Of a stretch of 64,000 nt of DNA, positions 1 through 12,300 are shown in pieces. The translations under genes and the position numbers were made by a program. The stretch is from Bolinopsis microptera (lineage: Eukaryota > Ctenophora > Tentaculata > Lobata > Bolinopsidae): contig NC_087077.1 of the NCBI RefSeq assembly GCF_026151205.1, positions 186,001 to 250,000 on the forward strand. The letters run 5' to 3'. The stretch's first letter is position 1. Every line of letters begins with the position of its first letter. The notes under the pieces are model-generated. The model was not told the origin of the DNA, ran no database searches, and worked only from the letters and a program-made list of their open reading frames with translations.

Positions 1-1
1 A

Positions 2-131
2 GAGCCATCAGAAGCGGGGAACCTCCCATCTAAAAAGAGTCGTTCTTCAGGAGGTGTTATGTGGCGAGTCAACACCCAAGCTTTCTACACCATCATGCGA
101 GATACTCAGATTGATGGAGGATAAACTCTGA
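2..131 (+). other. possible terminal coding exon cut by the window edge
   Basis: Two overlapping frames are open from the left edge: frame 2 to a TAA at 122-124 and frame 3 to a TGA at 129-131. Frame 3 reads like natural protein (it ends ILRLMEDKL), but frame 2 cannot be excluded. No family is recognised. It could be the last exon of a gene lying to the left, or chance. Confidence 0.2.
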
Positions 132-2815
132 TTGACCATAATTAGTTGTTGTATATATACAATTTATTAGTTAAATTCTTATCAGAGAATAAAAGGAGAT
201 AGGCCGTAAAAATGTTGATGTAAAATAAATTATGTGTAATCAATTCTTGCAATTTGGAATATGAAGAAAACTCATTCTTAAACACAAAGAATTAGCCAAA
301 TTGGTTAACGGGCACGTTTTTAACATTATTTGGGGTTTTTCAGCATTGAACAACCTTCGCACTCATACAGTTGAGGAATTATCATGACATATTCAATTTA
401 TTCTGGGCAAGAGCTTTTGTTCTATTATGATCATAAGGACCATATGAATAGTTATTTGACTCAGCATCACCGAGCTGTACATACAATCCTTCTGCCCAGG
501 TGATTTTATATAAGATACAAGGTTTGATGAAGGAGCTGACGAGGTTGTGGAGCGTTATAATGCTTCTTAATAACCAGATTAAGATGGTGGGACATGTCGC
601 AGTGTTCTCGAGTTGTTTCTTATGATCCAGTGTAGATCTACAGTAAACTCACGAAGAAATTTTTTAATGATTTATTAGATTTTTGTGGGTATGGTAGTTA
701 TTATCTTTTTGGGTTAAGATTAGGGTCTTTAGTTAGGCCGTTTTCTGAAGGTCGGATCTCGAAGTTTAATAATAGGGACTGTTCAACAATTAATAATTAT
801 ACGAAATATGTGTTCTGGTAAATTAGAATTTTCTGATTTTCAATTGTCATTAATTTCAGATTCTTCTCGCACTGAAGACACAAGAGTCCGGACCATGGTT
901 CCATTTGCGAAAAGTTATCATGATATTCTGGACTGATAGTTATTTAGGTAAGAAACTAAAACGCAGAAGTTCAATAAAAGTATTCAGCTTGATTAATGTC
1001 AGATTATAAATATAATATTGTTTACGTTCACAAGAACGTTCGCTAATATCATACTATTTTATTTATTCGATGCGCTTGTGAACTTTAAGTGTTGGTTCTG
1101 TAGCAGCTTGATTTCAAATCCCCTGAACAAATTGTAACGATAGTGATTTCCTCACCGAAATTGCCGAAACTTCTTATTGTGATTTAGGTTACAATATTTG
1201 AGATTTGTAGCAAAGGTTTGGACTGTAGATAAGCTTTGAAATCTTGTGAAATGTTCATTAGAAATCCTTGTCCTCGCTGAATGCTATCATTCCAACCGGC
1301 GAAGAAGAGGGATCAAAAAACACGATGACTTCTCCAAGATTGGTTCGCTAGTGTTCCAGGTTTCAGTTTTCTCGCTTTACGAAATGTATAGATAAGCAGT
1401 CCAATCGTACAAACCAGAATTTAAATCCGGGATGACATTGTAAACATATAGAGGTACGAATACGCATCAGATGCTCCACTCTTCTTGACACTTTTGTGCA
1501 TCGCAATATTTCGGGACTGAAATAGAAATTAATCCTGATACATGATAACGTATCCAAGTATGGGCAGCGCTGATAGCCAAATAAACCCTGCTATGAAGTA
1601 GCCTTGTCTATTTACTTCGATTCTTGCTAGGAAACGGAAATGCGAGGCTAGTTGCTTTGCTAACATTAGAGAACAGAGGGAAAAAATACACTCACCGAAA
1701 AGAAGATGGTTACACAAAAAATAACTGATTTGGAAACAGTTTTGCTCTCACCAAGACATTTCGTCGCTATAATGTGATAAAGTTTGTCAAGCTAGTACAA
1801 TCACATCCAATTATCAGCCACTGCTAGGTTTCCTATGATTACCAAGTGATATTCTGTCCAGCTTTTATTGATTTCTGCTTTATGGCATTTGAGAACTACA
1901 AGATTTCTAAAATAGCGATGGTGGTGGTAGAGATGGTCCAAACTGCTAGAAGGTAGCGTCTCAACGGTACTTGGAGTAGTCTTCAGTCATTACTTTCTTT
2001 AGGGATGTTTTGGAAGTTTTGAAGTGTGAGCTGTTGTTCTAGTTAGACTTGTGTTTGTTATTAGTTTTACAACTGGTAAATTTTAGACCTGAAAAGTTTC
2101 AGCGCAATAATTAATTAACGAAACAAGGTGTGATTTTAAATGTTTCTTGATATTTTACCACCATTGTCTCACTGTGAAATGTCGTTTTAAAACGCTTTCT
2201 TCGGACTATTCCTATTGAGCTGAAGAAATAATAACTGATCTTCACATTGTCATGTACACATTAGAGTGTATTCTCCAATTTAACAAGCATGTATTTAAAT
2301 ACATCATATCGCTCAAAAACAAGACGTGCCCCATCTTTATGCCTGTCGGGAGCAAGCATGAGCATTATAGTGAAAAAAAAATGGTGTGCACCTGGCAAAT
2401 TGAAAATAGGATTGACGAGGCTCAGGTCGTTGATTGACAAAGATTCCACCTTGGGTCGTGTGTGGGACTGGGAGGACCTTCACATGTCAAACAGACCTAC
2501 AAGCCTTTTGAAAATATGGTTCGATAAAAAAACCATCTGAGAAATCTTAGGGGCACCTGCGATTTGCATGACAATGCAATTGAACGAAAAGTTTTCAAGT
2601 GTGTGCGTCGATAAATTCAGTATTAAATAAGTGAAAAAATTTTAAATAAAAACAAAATTGTAAGTAAATACCAAAACTTTTTAAGTAAAACAATAATTAG
2701 ATATATTGCAATTTTGCAAAATATAATAACTATCATATAAACCTAGTCAAACTTAAACATCCGATAATAAACTCATGAAAATTAGATATATTATGTAAAA
2801 TACTTTTTTACTATA
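132..2815. other. AT-rich stretch without a supported gene
   Basis: Open frames here are short (under 85 codons), overlap on both strands and show no family motif or consistent splice pattern. I see no RNA gene and no repeat with a partner elsewhere in the window. Confidence 0.5.
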
Positions 2816-2817
2816 TA

Positions 2818-3150
2818 TTAACGGGTGATACCTTCATAAAATATTTTTTTCAACTCGGCGCGCCGCATCTTGGCAGGTTATAAACCTACAAACTCATTTA
2901 CTACTCGACATATGATCTCAATCATAATTTCTATCATATCTGGCGCGGCGTGCTCTGTCACTTATTATAATGTCAGCGCGAGCCTAAACTTATTCAAAAT
3001 TAAAATAAAATTTCTTAGCAGATGTGAAGTTATTTTAAAAATATTTATTAAACTGGATTGAATTCTGAGGTTTTTATATTTCATTAATCTTCTACTAGTC
3101 CAAATCTTTGTTTCATTTTGTAGCCCTGCCGCGCACGAGTGCGCGGCTTC
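2818..3150 (+). repeat. hairpin-rich interspersed repeat, copy 1
   Basis: Begins with TTAACGGGTGATACC, which recurs at 4207 and, reversed, at 12522-12536. Inside are a CTCGGCGCGCCG segment, an AGGTTATAAACCT hairpin, and near the end a CCGCGCACGAGTGCGCGG hairpin. Related pieces occur at 4207-4385, 45060-45130 and 50866-51047. It looks like a short non-autonomous element built of palindromes. No coding capacity is seen. Confidence 0.5.
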
Positions 3151-4206
3151 GTTATTTGTGACTTTCGCACAAAACCCAATTCGTGCACATGATAGGGGTG
3201 TACGACGGATTCAAATAATCATGTTGGCATATAAACAAAATTTTAGTTTGCGCATGGTCTGCATGAGACCAGAAACGGACGTACATGGACTAAAAACGGC
3301 TGGCAAAAGGGAACCAGTTGCTTGTAAAATATTTAAAATATAAAATGTGTCAGTATGCGCAATGCTCATTTGATAATTTCTCGACGCTGTCGTCGTGGTG
3401 AGAGTTATCTGAACCAACTGCATAGCCCTACGATTGCCGTCACCACTGCGGTGGAGCAAAGCATTTGTTTGTTGTTTATTTGTGTTGGAAGGGAACATTA
3501 CTTGATTAATTCATTACATTAGTATTTTAATAACGATGAGCTAAAAGATATACCGTTTCATCTTAGACTATTGGGTTCTATTCTTATTATATGATTAAGA
3601 TTTTATAAAAGACCTGGCATACAAAAGATATGTAATGCGGAGGTGGCTGGTTTCTATAATAATTACGGACACTCCAACTTACAAGAATGTTGTAGAGATC
3701 AAACAAAATATTATCAGATATACATGAAGCTGAGTAACTGGTGATTACGCCTCGTAAAAAACGGATCCGGACGAAAGTCAATGCGGCAACTCGGGTCTTG
3801 GGTATTGTCGTCGGTATATTGTCCAATATTTTTACAGTTCTGCTTTCATAGTTCAAAAAACATAGTGAGCTCCTAAATATTACAGCTTTAAAACGATTAA
3901 GTTATGAATGAATGAAATACATGACAATCGCACTCCTATATCAAACAGCATGAGTAACTGTAGTGATGTTACGAAGTTCTAGAAAAGTTTAAATTTAAAT
4001 TGCGCTCACCGGTCCTCGTTGATCATGTGATCGCCCGCATAATGTTATGTAATTGCGCAGGGGCACCTTTCAAGCTTTTAAAGTATTCACCATACTGAGG
4101 CAGTAACCAACGCGCGGCTCTTATTTTATTGACTTATGATATGTTTTGTTGTTATTTAATAAATACAACCAAAATTTAAATTTGTTTTACTAAATTTGTA
4201 TTACTA

Positions 4207-4385
4207 ATTAACGGGTGATACTCGTAAAATATTGATTCCATATACTGGTCCGTTCGACGAGTCCCCCCCAGCTCGGCGCTCGTCCTGTAGGTTGTAAACT
4301 TACAATATACAAAGCTGTAAGAGCTTTATTGTCATACGTTGTATGACCCGACGCACTCGAATGCGCGATTCCCCTGTATCGTAGA
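4207..4385 (+). repeat. hairpin-rich interspersed repeat, copy 2
   Basis: Same start as copy 1 (TTAACGGGTGATACTCG), then GCTCGGCGC, the hairpin GTAGGTTGTAAACTTAC, the hairpin GTCATACGTTGTATGAC and a decayed CGCACTCGAATGCGCG hairpin. The last part is the reverse complement of 51000-51055, so these belong to one family. Confidence 0.5.
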
Positions 4386-5223
4386 CTCTAATTACAGTGA
4401 ACGACCGTGGGTGTCAAACGTGATACAATTTTGTTGTGATGTGAATTTGTAGATTTTAATTTTTGTATCTATTGAATTGTTTATTCATTTTTCGAATGTT
4501 GTATTTCCTTATTATATAAGACAATAGTAGACAAAGTACAATTGCTGAAATTTACCTGTATAATTGTTAGAAAAATGACATTGATATGATTTTAATACTT
4601 TCACACTACTATATAATAATAATTTAACGGAGACTTATGTTCATGTGTTCCCCTTCGTGTCCAAAAGCATTATTATAATATTAATACACGCTTAAAAGTT
4701 AAGGGTCAATAGTTACGCGAGGGTGGTAAGTCACATTAGAAGTTTGTAGACTAAATTTGCACTGTTTATATTAATCTTCCTCGATGACGTGAATCGTCAT
4801 CAGCAGAAAAGTATAAAATCTTACTTTCAAAATGTTTTTATTGTTGTTGCGCGGATGCACTACTAACTGGGCTGTTTTTCCTTCGCGCAGCCAATAATGT
4901 TCGCAACATTGGATGGTGGCAATTAGATTTGGGACGTTCTGTGTATTTGTAAATGCTAATTTAATTTTTATTCTTTACTATCTTCACAATTACATTCACT
5001 CATAATTGAACAACACGAGACAAGCGGGAAAACAAACAAAAAACGAAATAGATTTCAAGCTTGTTAAGGAATCGCTGCTTGAGATCGGAGATTTCAAAAA
5101 ATCAGTTTGACAGTGAAGTTCTTTTGTCAAACTATTGGTACGTGTCATACTTGAGTCAAGAAGCACTTTAGTTTGGACAGAGATGAACCTTAAAATAACT
5201 AAAAATAGCCCAAATGGATTTAA
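4386..5223. other. AT-rich stretch without a supported gene
   Basis: No open frame above 60 codons, no recognised motif and no repeat partner found in the window. Confidence 0.4.
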
Positions 5224-5975
5224 GTAAAATACAATTTAATAAATACATTTTTTTATTTTCCCACGAAAGAATCAATACATTTTGAATAATAAATATTCCG
5301 ATAATTCCATTTAATTAATCAGTAAAAGTTGCTTTTTTTGTCATTTGTAAAATCAAAAACGTAAAGCCGTACGCTGAACTGTGAACGCGCGCCATCCGGA
5401 CGCCTTTTCTGCAGCTGCATAGCTTCCATGCTTGTAGCGCTAAAATCCAAAGCGCGCGCGCGCACAAAGTGCTGGGTGCATTTCTCCATTAACAATTAAC
5501 TTGGTTCAAAGATAGTTATATACAATTCCTAAATTAAATCAATAATCATGTTAATATGAGTATTCAACACTACTCGACAACAAATATTTGCCCGGGCCCA
5601 TCAACAATTCAGTCGCCGAAACAAAAATCATAATGTTTGCTTTTTCGTTTCGGGTGACTGTTTGACTCAGTACTATAATCGAGACTAATCATACGTTATA
5701 ATGGTTAAAATACAAAGTAAAAAAGATTTTCCGCGATGGGCCCGGCATTCGCAACCGCCGAAACGTTTATGAGTCACGACAGACGAGACACCACCACAGA
5801 CCGTGTAATTAATAGTACATTGGTGACGCGTTAAAGTAAAGCAAAGATGTGTAATTTTCATTTTGCCTATTCACCTGTCACCAAGTTACTTTGCATATAC
5901 TGCTTCTAGAAATCTACGTTACACGTAGCGGATCTCAGTTCCAATAACGTGGAACCCAACAGAAGGATTGTGGAG
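5224..5975 (+). repeat. 750-bp interspersed repeat, uninterrupted copy A
   Basis: Aligns by eye, in order, with 45137-45590, 51048-51188 and 55318-55437. Shared landmarks are CGTACGCTGAACTGTGAACG, the CAACACTACTCGACAAC block, GGCATTCGCAACCGC and TTGCATATACTGCTTCTAG. Copy A is continuous where copy B is split twice, so it shows the unoccupied state of both insertion sites. It has no evident ORF and its nature is unknown. Confidence 0.7.
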
Positions 5976-7749
5976 GACACGTACAATTTTTCTTTAACAG
6001 TGCCCTGATTACACCCTCCGTTGAGCTACTATAAGGGGAACGTTGTCCGCCAGTCTGCACCTTAGTCAGATCGTTAATATAATTTTACTTTAAAATTGGT
6101 TGACGGCGCATGGTGTCAGTTGAGAGACGTTTAAGTTAGGTGAACATTGGTGCAAAAATATATTACTATACTCGTTTATCTCAAAGTTTAAATTCAATAT
6201 TTGTTAATTTATACAAACAGTTTACAGTTCTATTCAAAAGACAAAGTCGAGAGCAGAGAGTGATTTGGAGGAATATACACGCATAGGTGGGTTTAAATTT
6301 GGTATTTGTATTTCTAGGGTTCGACCGAAATGTTGGTCGGCTTGGTAATAGGGGAGCAGTCAATGTCATTTAGAATAATCTGATTAGGAGAAACAATTAG
6401 AATCAATTGGACATATTGTGTATTGTGTATTGTGAAATCAGTGAACCCTAGAATGGCGTGTAAAAATGCTAGCGGGCATTGTTATGCGCGCTAACATACT
6501 CGCTGCTGAAAATAAAGAAGTATATGCATGATAATGTCGTTTTTGGCGGGGGGGTGGGTGGGGGGGGGGGGGGGGGGGGGGCGGAAGGGGGGGGGGGGGG
6601 GGGCAGCGCTGCCGATACTGGATTATAGTGTGTTTATACTTAGAATTCAGTGAAATTTTGTCATTCCTTTCAGCACCATTCATGTTTTGGGCAATAATTA
6701 CAATGATTTGTAATTTATTCTTAACAGAAGAAAAAGACGGAATTAAAATTAAATGAGCCAATATTACATAAATCCCATTCCACAGCCACAATCGATTTAT
6801 AGATGATTTGTTTTGTTGGAGAACTAGAAGGTGTGATTAACATAGTGTCTTTACTATGAGATATGGTGAAAAGAGAACTTTGAAATTGTTACTCTTGTCT
6901 AATTATCTTAAAAATATTTCCATTAGGCAACGTTAGTCTATATAGGTTCTCTACAGCCTAGGTAATTTATGTTTTTCCTAGAGGTTTGGTAGACTCCTTA
7001 ACATAAAAATCGCACCCAACGTTGGAGCCGAACGGTCAACTATAGCAATGTTTTGAATTTGTCTTCATACCTTTTTTGGTCTCCGATAGAATTCTTATAC
7101 ATTTCTTATGAGTAATAAATAGTGGTTTTAACTGGATATTAGGAATACCTCCCCACACAGAAATAGCAAAACCGAGATGAGTTTCAAGAGAGAATGGTAA
7201 ATTTGTTTATATAGTGAATCTGGTAAGCATTTCTTAATACGTAGATACGTTCCACAAGGCACTGCTTAGTTTTTGTTAAGGCGATTGTATGTGTGTTTCC
7301 AACTTAATGTTAATCATCAAACTATTGATTTAAAACTTTTTTAAACAAAATTTGTTAATTTTGTTATATTGCCACATTCAAAATGTGATATATAATTAAT
7401 CCAATAGAGTTAGACGAATATTCTGTAAAAACCCTCTGGTTGTCGAGATTACTCCATCAGATCCCAATTCGGATCCACTATGTTAAGGAGACCCGCATCC
7501 AGTCTGGGACTGTCAGCGGTAGCTACAGCTCCTAGTTGTAATCGACCGGGAAAAACAGTGTGGTCCCCGTTTTTGGGTTGGAAATGATGAAAACAGTCCT
7601 AATCAGTTGAGAACAAAAAACCGATTCTAGTAGTTGCTAATTAGATCAATGTAAAGACCCAGAAGAAACAAATAAAACTGTCTCCAATCAATCAAGGATT
7701 TGAGGGACACTTAACGAGACTTGTCCAAATTATGCGATATTTAAAGTGA
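5976..7749. other. stretch without a supported gene; poly-G tract inside
   Basis: The only striking feature is the G-rich run at about 6547-6603. The 117-codon minus-strand frame across it is a proline run created by that tract and is not taken as a gene. Confidence 0.45.
6547..6603. repeat. long G homopolymer tract
   Basis: A nearly pure run of G on the + strand, interrupted only by a few T, A and C bases. The exact length may be unreliable. Similar pure runs occur at 20498-20514 and 30303-30329, and as C at 44582-44601. Confidence 0.9.
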
Positions 7750-7755
7750 CTGAGT

Positions 7756-7911
7756 ATGGACGATGGCTTGCTGTGCGATAGTTGTCACTCATGGCATCAT
7801 AGGGACTTTCTTGAAGACATCTGTAAAACAGATTACAAGAAAATGAGTGAAAGCAACATGATGGAATATCTATGTACAAGATGCCTAAAAACAACAATCA
7901 AAGGACGCTGA
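7756..7911 (+). pseudogene. PHD-finger-like fragment upstream of the decayed reverse transcriptase
   Basis: A 51-codon frame starting at ATG 7756, with an in-frame stop nine bases upstream. It reads LLCDSCHSWHHRDF and later YLCTRC: Cys7-Cys10, Trp13-His14-His15, Cys23, then Cys40-Cys43. This is the Cys/His spacing of a PHD-type zinc finger, probably incomplete at the N-terminus. It lies in the same orientation, about 300 bp upstream, of reverse-transcriptase remains, and PHD fingers occur at the N-terminus of some LINE proteins (see 51319-54723). I infer it is the front end of the same dead element; a host exon is the alternative. Confidence 0.45.
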
Positions 7912-8199
7912 TACTGTGGTAGAAGAGGCAAAGACGTGCTGTTTCCCAGGATCATGATAATGTAAGTGAATCCATCTCGATTAAAAAATTAGGTCCATGG
8001 AATAGTTGGGAAGTTCTTGACAAATGTGAGGAAAATATATTTGTGTTATAGTTTAAATGGAGAAGAAACATATTTTTGCTTCCCTCAGGGGCAAGCAGGA
8101 AAAGCTATTCATCGAAGAAATGACATAAAGTGGCCGACAATTTCACATCAGGCAGTTGCTATGGAATCAGTGACCATCACCATTTTGATAATTGCCATA

Positions 8200-9345
8200 C
8201 ACTGCTGTTGCAGAAGAACCTCAAAGAGGTCAAAGCATGGAACACACTGAATTGTTGAAGAGAAGACTTGATTTGTGGCAGGAGGTAAGCTAGAAGAGCA
8301 TCTGCAGGAGAGGACCCTAGGAGATTATGCTGGAGATTGGGAAAGGGGAAAAATAAACATGGCATGTTGAGAGGGTCTCACTCGACTCATGATGAAAGAA
8401 AAGTCAGTGCAGCAATGCGGTGTGTGGATTGGTAGAAAATGCCACCGGGATTCTTGAACTACTCCAGATGTGATAAAAGGCTGAAAGAGAGCATACCAAG
8501 GCATCTCCTGCATCAAAGGGTCAGTGTCTGACGTGGAACAGTGAGGAGGGTCTAGGCCGTTATATTCGACGTTGAAGGGGAATCGATAAGACAAAGCAGC
8601 AAAGAGAGTACAGGGTGCTGCAGGGACTTCAGGGATGGATGCGGATGCATGGAAGTGACTACTGTGTTCTAAACAGTTTTGGTATGAAGGGTGTGGACTC
8701 TATGTAATGCCATAGCAGGGCTAGCAAGGAAAAACTATGTTGTCCGGAATTGGATCCTAACGCTGTTGCCTTCATTGACAGCATGTGACTTGTCCCCCTG
8801 GATCAAAAAAGCCTGGAGTCAGGCAGTAGGCATAGGGTGAAGTGCTTTAGAAGGATAATAGGGAAATACAGTAATGACCCTCCTACTGAAAGATATGGTT
8901 GGAGCACCACTGCTTCCTATTCAATTTGTGCTGCGTCTTAGGGAGGAGTGGGAAGCAGCAGTCCCTGCTGCAGGACTGTTTGAATACCCTGAAAATGAAG
9001 ATATCATCTTAGTGATGCAGAGACTGCATTCAACTTGCAGACGAGCGGTGCTCTCAACAACATGAAACATCGTTTGTCCAGAAGTTGCTACTTTCATTAT
9101 GGAAACACCTACAGAATGCCTGCTGACTGTTCATTGTAGGAGGAGATGAGCCATCTTTTTAGTGAAGAAGGGACCACACAAGGTGATTCACCTGCCATGG
9201 GATTTTATGCCTCTGTGTACATATAACCATTGATTGATGCAGGAAACATGGAGAAAGGTGACTCAGATCTGGTATGCCTGATCGACTCTGCTGCGGGGGG
9301 AAAACTGGTAGGAAATAAGGAAGTGGTGGGATAACTCTGTATTAA
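8200..9345 (+). pseudogene. heavily decayed reverse transcriptase
   Basis: Reading across all three frames recovers pieces of one protein in order: an N-terminal part around 8205-8420, a GxDADAW-like piece near 8635, LCNAIAGLARK near 8705, a PIQFVLR piece near 8915, CPEVATFIM near 9072, EGTTQGDSPAMGFYA near 9166 and TyrAla followed by a broken Asp-Asp at about 9272, then a WWDNS piece near 9325. The TTQGD and (broken) YADD segments are the RT core motifs. Several frameshifts and stops, one of them in the catalytic motif, make it certainly inactive. The recovered phrases resemble RT-like proteins that I remember as abundant in cnidarian genomes; that comparison is from memory. It lies immediately upstream of, and probably inside an intron of, the Ig receptor gene. 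Confidence 0.65.
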
Positions 9346-9393
9346 GGACCACTCTTTGGTCCTGGTTGAATGTTGATAACCATGTTTTTATAG

Positions 9394-12300
9394 GAAGAGA
9401 TCTCATCGGAGGAGTCCTCAGGACTGTACAAGATCGATGGCCAGAATCTTATTCTACCAGCTTCTGAGGTATCCATTTTCCAATATTAAGCTTAACATTT
9501 TGTAGAACACCGTAACAAAGAAATGGGGGAACTGTTATCGGACTTATTGCGCAATTTTAAATATACCAAAATCATATTCTGTATTAACCTTGTTATAGAA
9601 TTCATAGTTGATGCTGTCAGTTAAATTCTAACAGGTTTCTGGCGATGAATAAGCATAATACGTAATATTGTGTTAATAAGATAAAGTTGTAGATTTAACT
9701 GAAATCACGACATACCCTAAGATTTAAGGCAGTCATTTAATTAAAGCTCATCCTAGAGTCAAGAGATGCTGAATGGGACTTACTGGTTTGAAGTTCACCA
9801 AGAAACGACAACAAACTTGACCCTGGCGTCCCCCAATACAGAATACATCATAAAGGTAAAAATTGATGGTTACCTCTCTTTAAAAATGAGGCCTTAAATA
9901 ATAACTATTTTACATTTTATTGTATAACTTTAATGAATTTTGAAATGCACATTTTAAAAATGATACCTTCCCAGGGTTGGGGAATAGACGTAGAGACACC
10001 CAATACAACAATATACGAAAATATGGGAGAGTTCAAGCTATCTTGTCTTGTGAACAGTACTGGAAAACTAGAAAAATATAAGCTGAGTGAGTTGATTATA
10101 AAATGAATTTTACGGCCAAACCTCAAAATAAATCCACCTCTACCAGATGTTTTTGGTAAAGCTTATCCTTTTTATAAAACTTGTTCGATAGTCGAACACT
10201 GAATGCCAAACTAAATCTGAACGTTTAACAGCTTCATTTTTTCAGAGATCATGTTAGATGGAGAAGTACTTACCTCAATTCCAAATCTCAATAACTTAAA
10301 CGAATCAGTTATTTATCGCGTGAGTACTGCATACTAATAAAAACTGAATATTGGCCAGAAATAGTTTTAATACCCTCCGGGTAAAATCCTCGCCACTATG
10401 AACAGAAAAATAACAAGTCTGTTTTAATTATAATCTGATCAGTTATTACAACTTTTGATCAGAACTCCAATAGTTTACTGAGATCACCTACCGAAATAAT
10501 TTACAACGGTTCTTCGAGTATGCTGGCACTAAACTGAATTATAGCATCAATATTCAATATAACCGTACTCTCTACAGTGGCAAGCGAGCTCTAAGAAGTT
10601 CAGGGCTCCACTACTTCGTGCACTTCCACTTACTGCCAGTAAAAAAGTTCGGGTAATTACTGGATATCTTGCCAGCTTGAGCAAAAAGATTTAGCTTATC
10701 CATCCTACTTGCGTTATGAAACAAAGCACGGCACATAAAAATACTAGAAAATATAAGAAGTTGAATCTTTAAATTTATGGTTGGCAGTGGTCCTCTATCT
10801 TTCTGAATTCTGGGTTCCTCACCATTATCGAGACGGATCAATCAACCTCCTTGCAGTTTTATTTTAGTGCAAAAGCATAAGTTAGCAAAGATACTCTCCA
10901 CTTAAAATACATCATCGTAGTCATTTATTGAAGCATAAGCGGTGGTTCATGAAACTAGAAAGTTCCGCTTCTTCTTAATTCGATGAAAAAACTTTGCCAG
11001 CACATATTTTGAGATGAAAAATACCATCGGCCATCTTCCGTGCTTAATTTCTGGAATTTCGCGGCGATCGATAATATATTTACTTTTTTTCAGGCTGATT
11101 CTGTTTCTGAGAGTTTTCAAGGGGTGTACCAATGCACTGCTGAGTCGGAAAACGTTACAATTTGGAGCAGAGAATTGGGAGTAAAGTTTGTTCCCCAACC
11201 CTATTTCATCGTTTCCCCCAAAGTCAGTGAATATGAACAATGGATGATTTTGCATCCAATTTTTATAGATACTAATAGAGAAAACCCATTTTACCATTTC
11301 AAAATTATGGCTGCTTTTGCTCTCCAGGGCTTAGCATGAACTTAAGCCATCTCAAAATAAACACCCTTATCGTGATGAGTTTGTATCCTCTAAATGCAGA
11401 TTGATCAGGATTGTAACTGTTCCTATTTGTTTCCAGAAGTATCAAGTCGTCTCTGGAGACACGGCTATATTCTCTTGTCGTACCAGAGGTGTTGATCCCA
11501 ACCTCCCTATGAGATTCTACGCAGGAAACAGTGTCAGGTTCAACGCTGGAAACAGTGTCATGGAATCTCAACAAGCTTCTTCTGGTAAGAAAACACAATT
11601 TTACAAAACAAAATTATTCAGCAATTCATGTCAAATGTCTTGGAGCGCTTTCACAGTTAAATATAAATACATATTTGTCCGATAACATCAGTTTCATCGC
11701 AGAGGAACCAGCCCTCTTGTATCTTAAAGACGTGACAGCAACTCAGCTGGTCACGTGTGACACAGAACATAGCCACCCTCGCCCAATACTGGAGACTGGT
11801 AGCACGAGACTTGTACCACAAAGACTGGTAGATGTTAAGATTTCTGTCTCAAAAAGCCCGTATGTGGATATTTATGTTGAATTGTATTAAATCTGGAAAA
11901 GAATTCAGTGTATACTGATCTTCTTAATCGTTAATGGAAACAGGTTACCTTATCGGATTTTATTTGAACGGACATTAATTGAACGCTGGAGGCCCTAGCG
12001 TTAATTTTAATTTTCGTTTAAACAAAGTCTGACAAGGTAGTTAAATTAAAGACATTAAATGAATGCCTTCGAGCCTTCGTGTTAATGTCCGTTCAAAATT
12101 ATGTCCATTCACGCAATGTCCGGTCAAATAACGTCCGTTAAAGTATTTCATCTTTGAGTTTTGACCCTTCAACGATTTACCTTATGATGATCCCTCTCCA
12201 GGTACCACGAGACAGGTGACACAGTGGTGATAAGATGTGAGGTGATATCAGATCTGTTAACCGGGACCCCTGGGTGGACCATTTACTGGAGACACGCTGG

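Noticed and set aside
6438-6791. 117-codon minus-strand frame with a long proline run
   Set aside because: The run is the translation of the poly-G tract; the rest has no motif or splice context.
9394-9468. Assigning this segment to the decayed reverse transcriptase
   Set aside because: One frame is open as RT-like filler, but the segment has an acceptor and donor, joins the next Ig exon in phase and reads as an Ig strand, so it was placed in the receptor.
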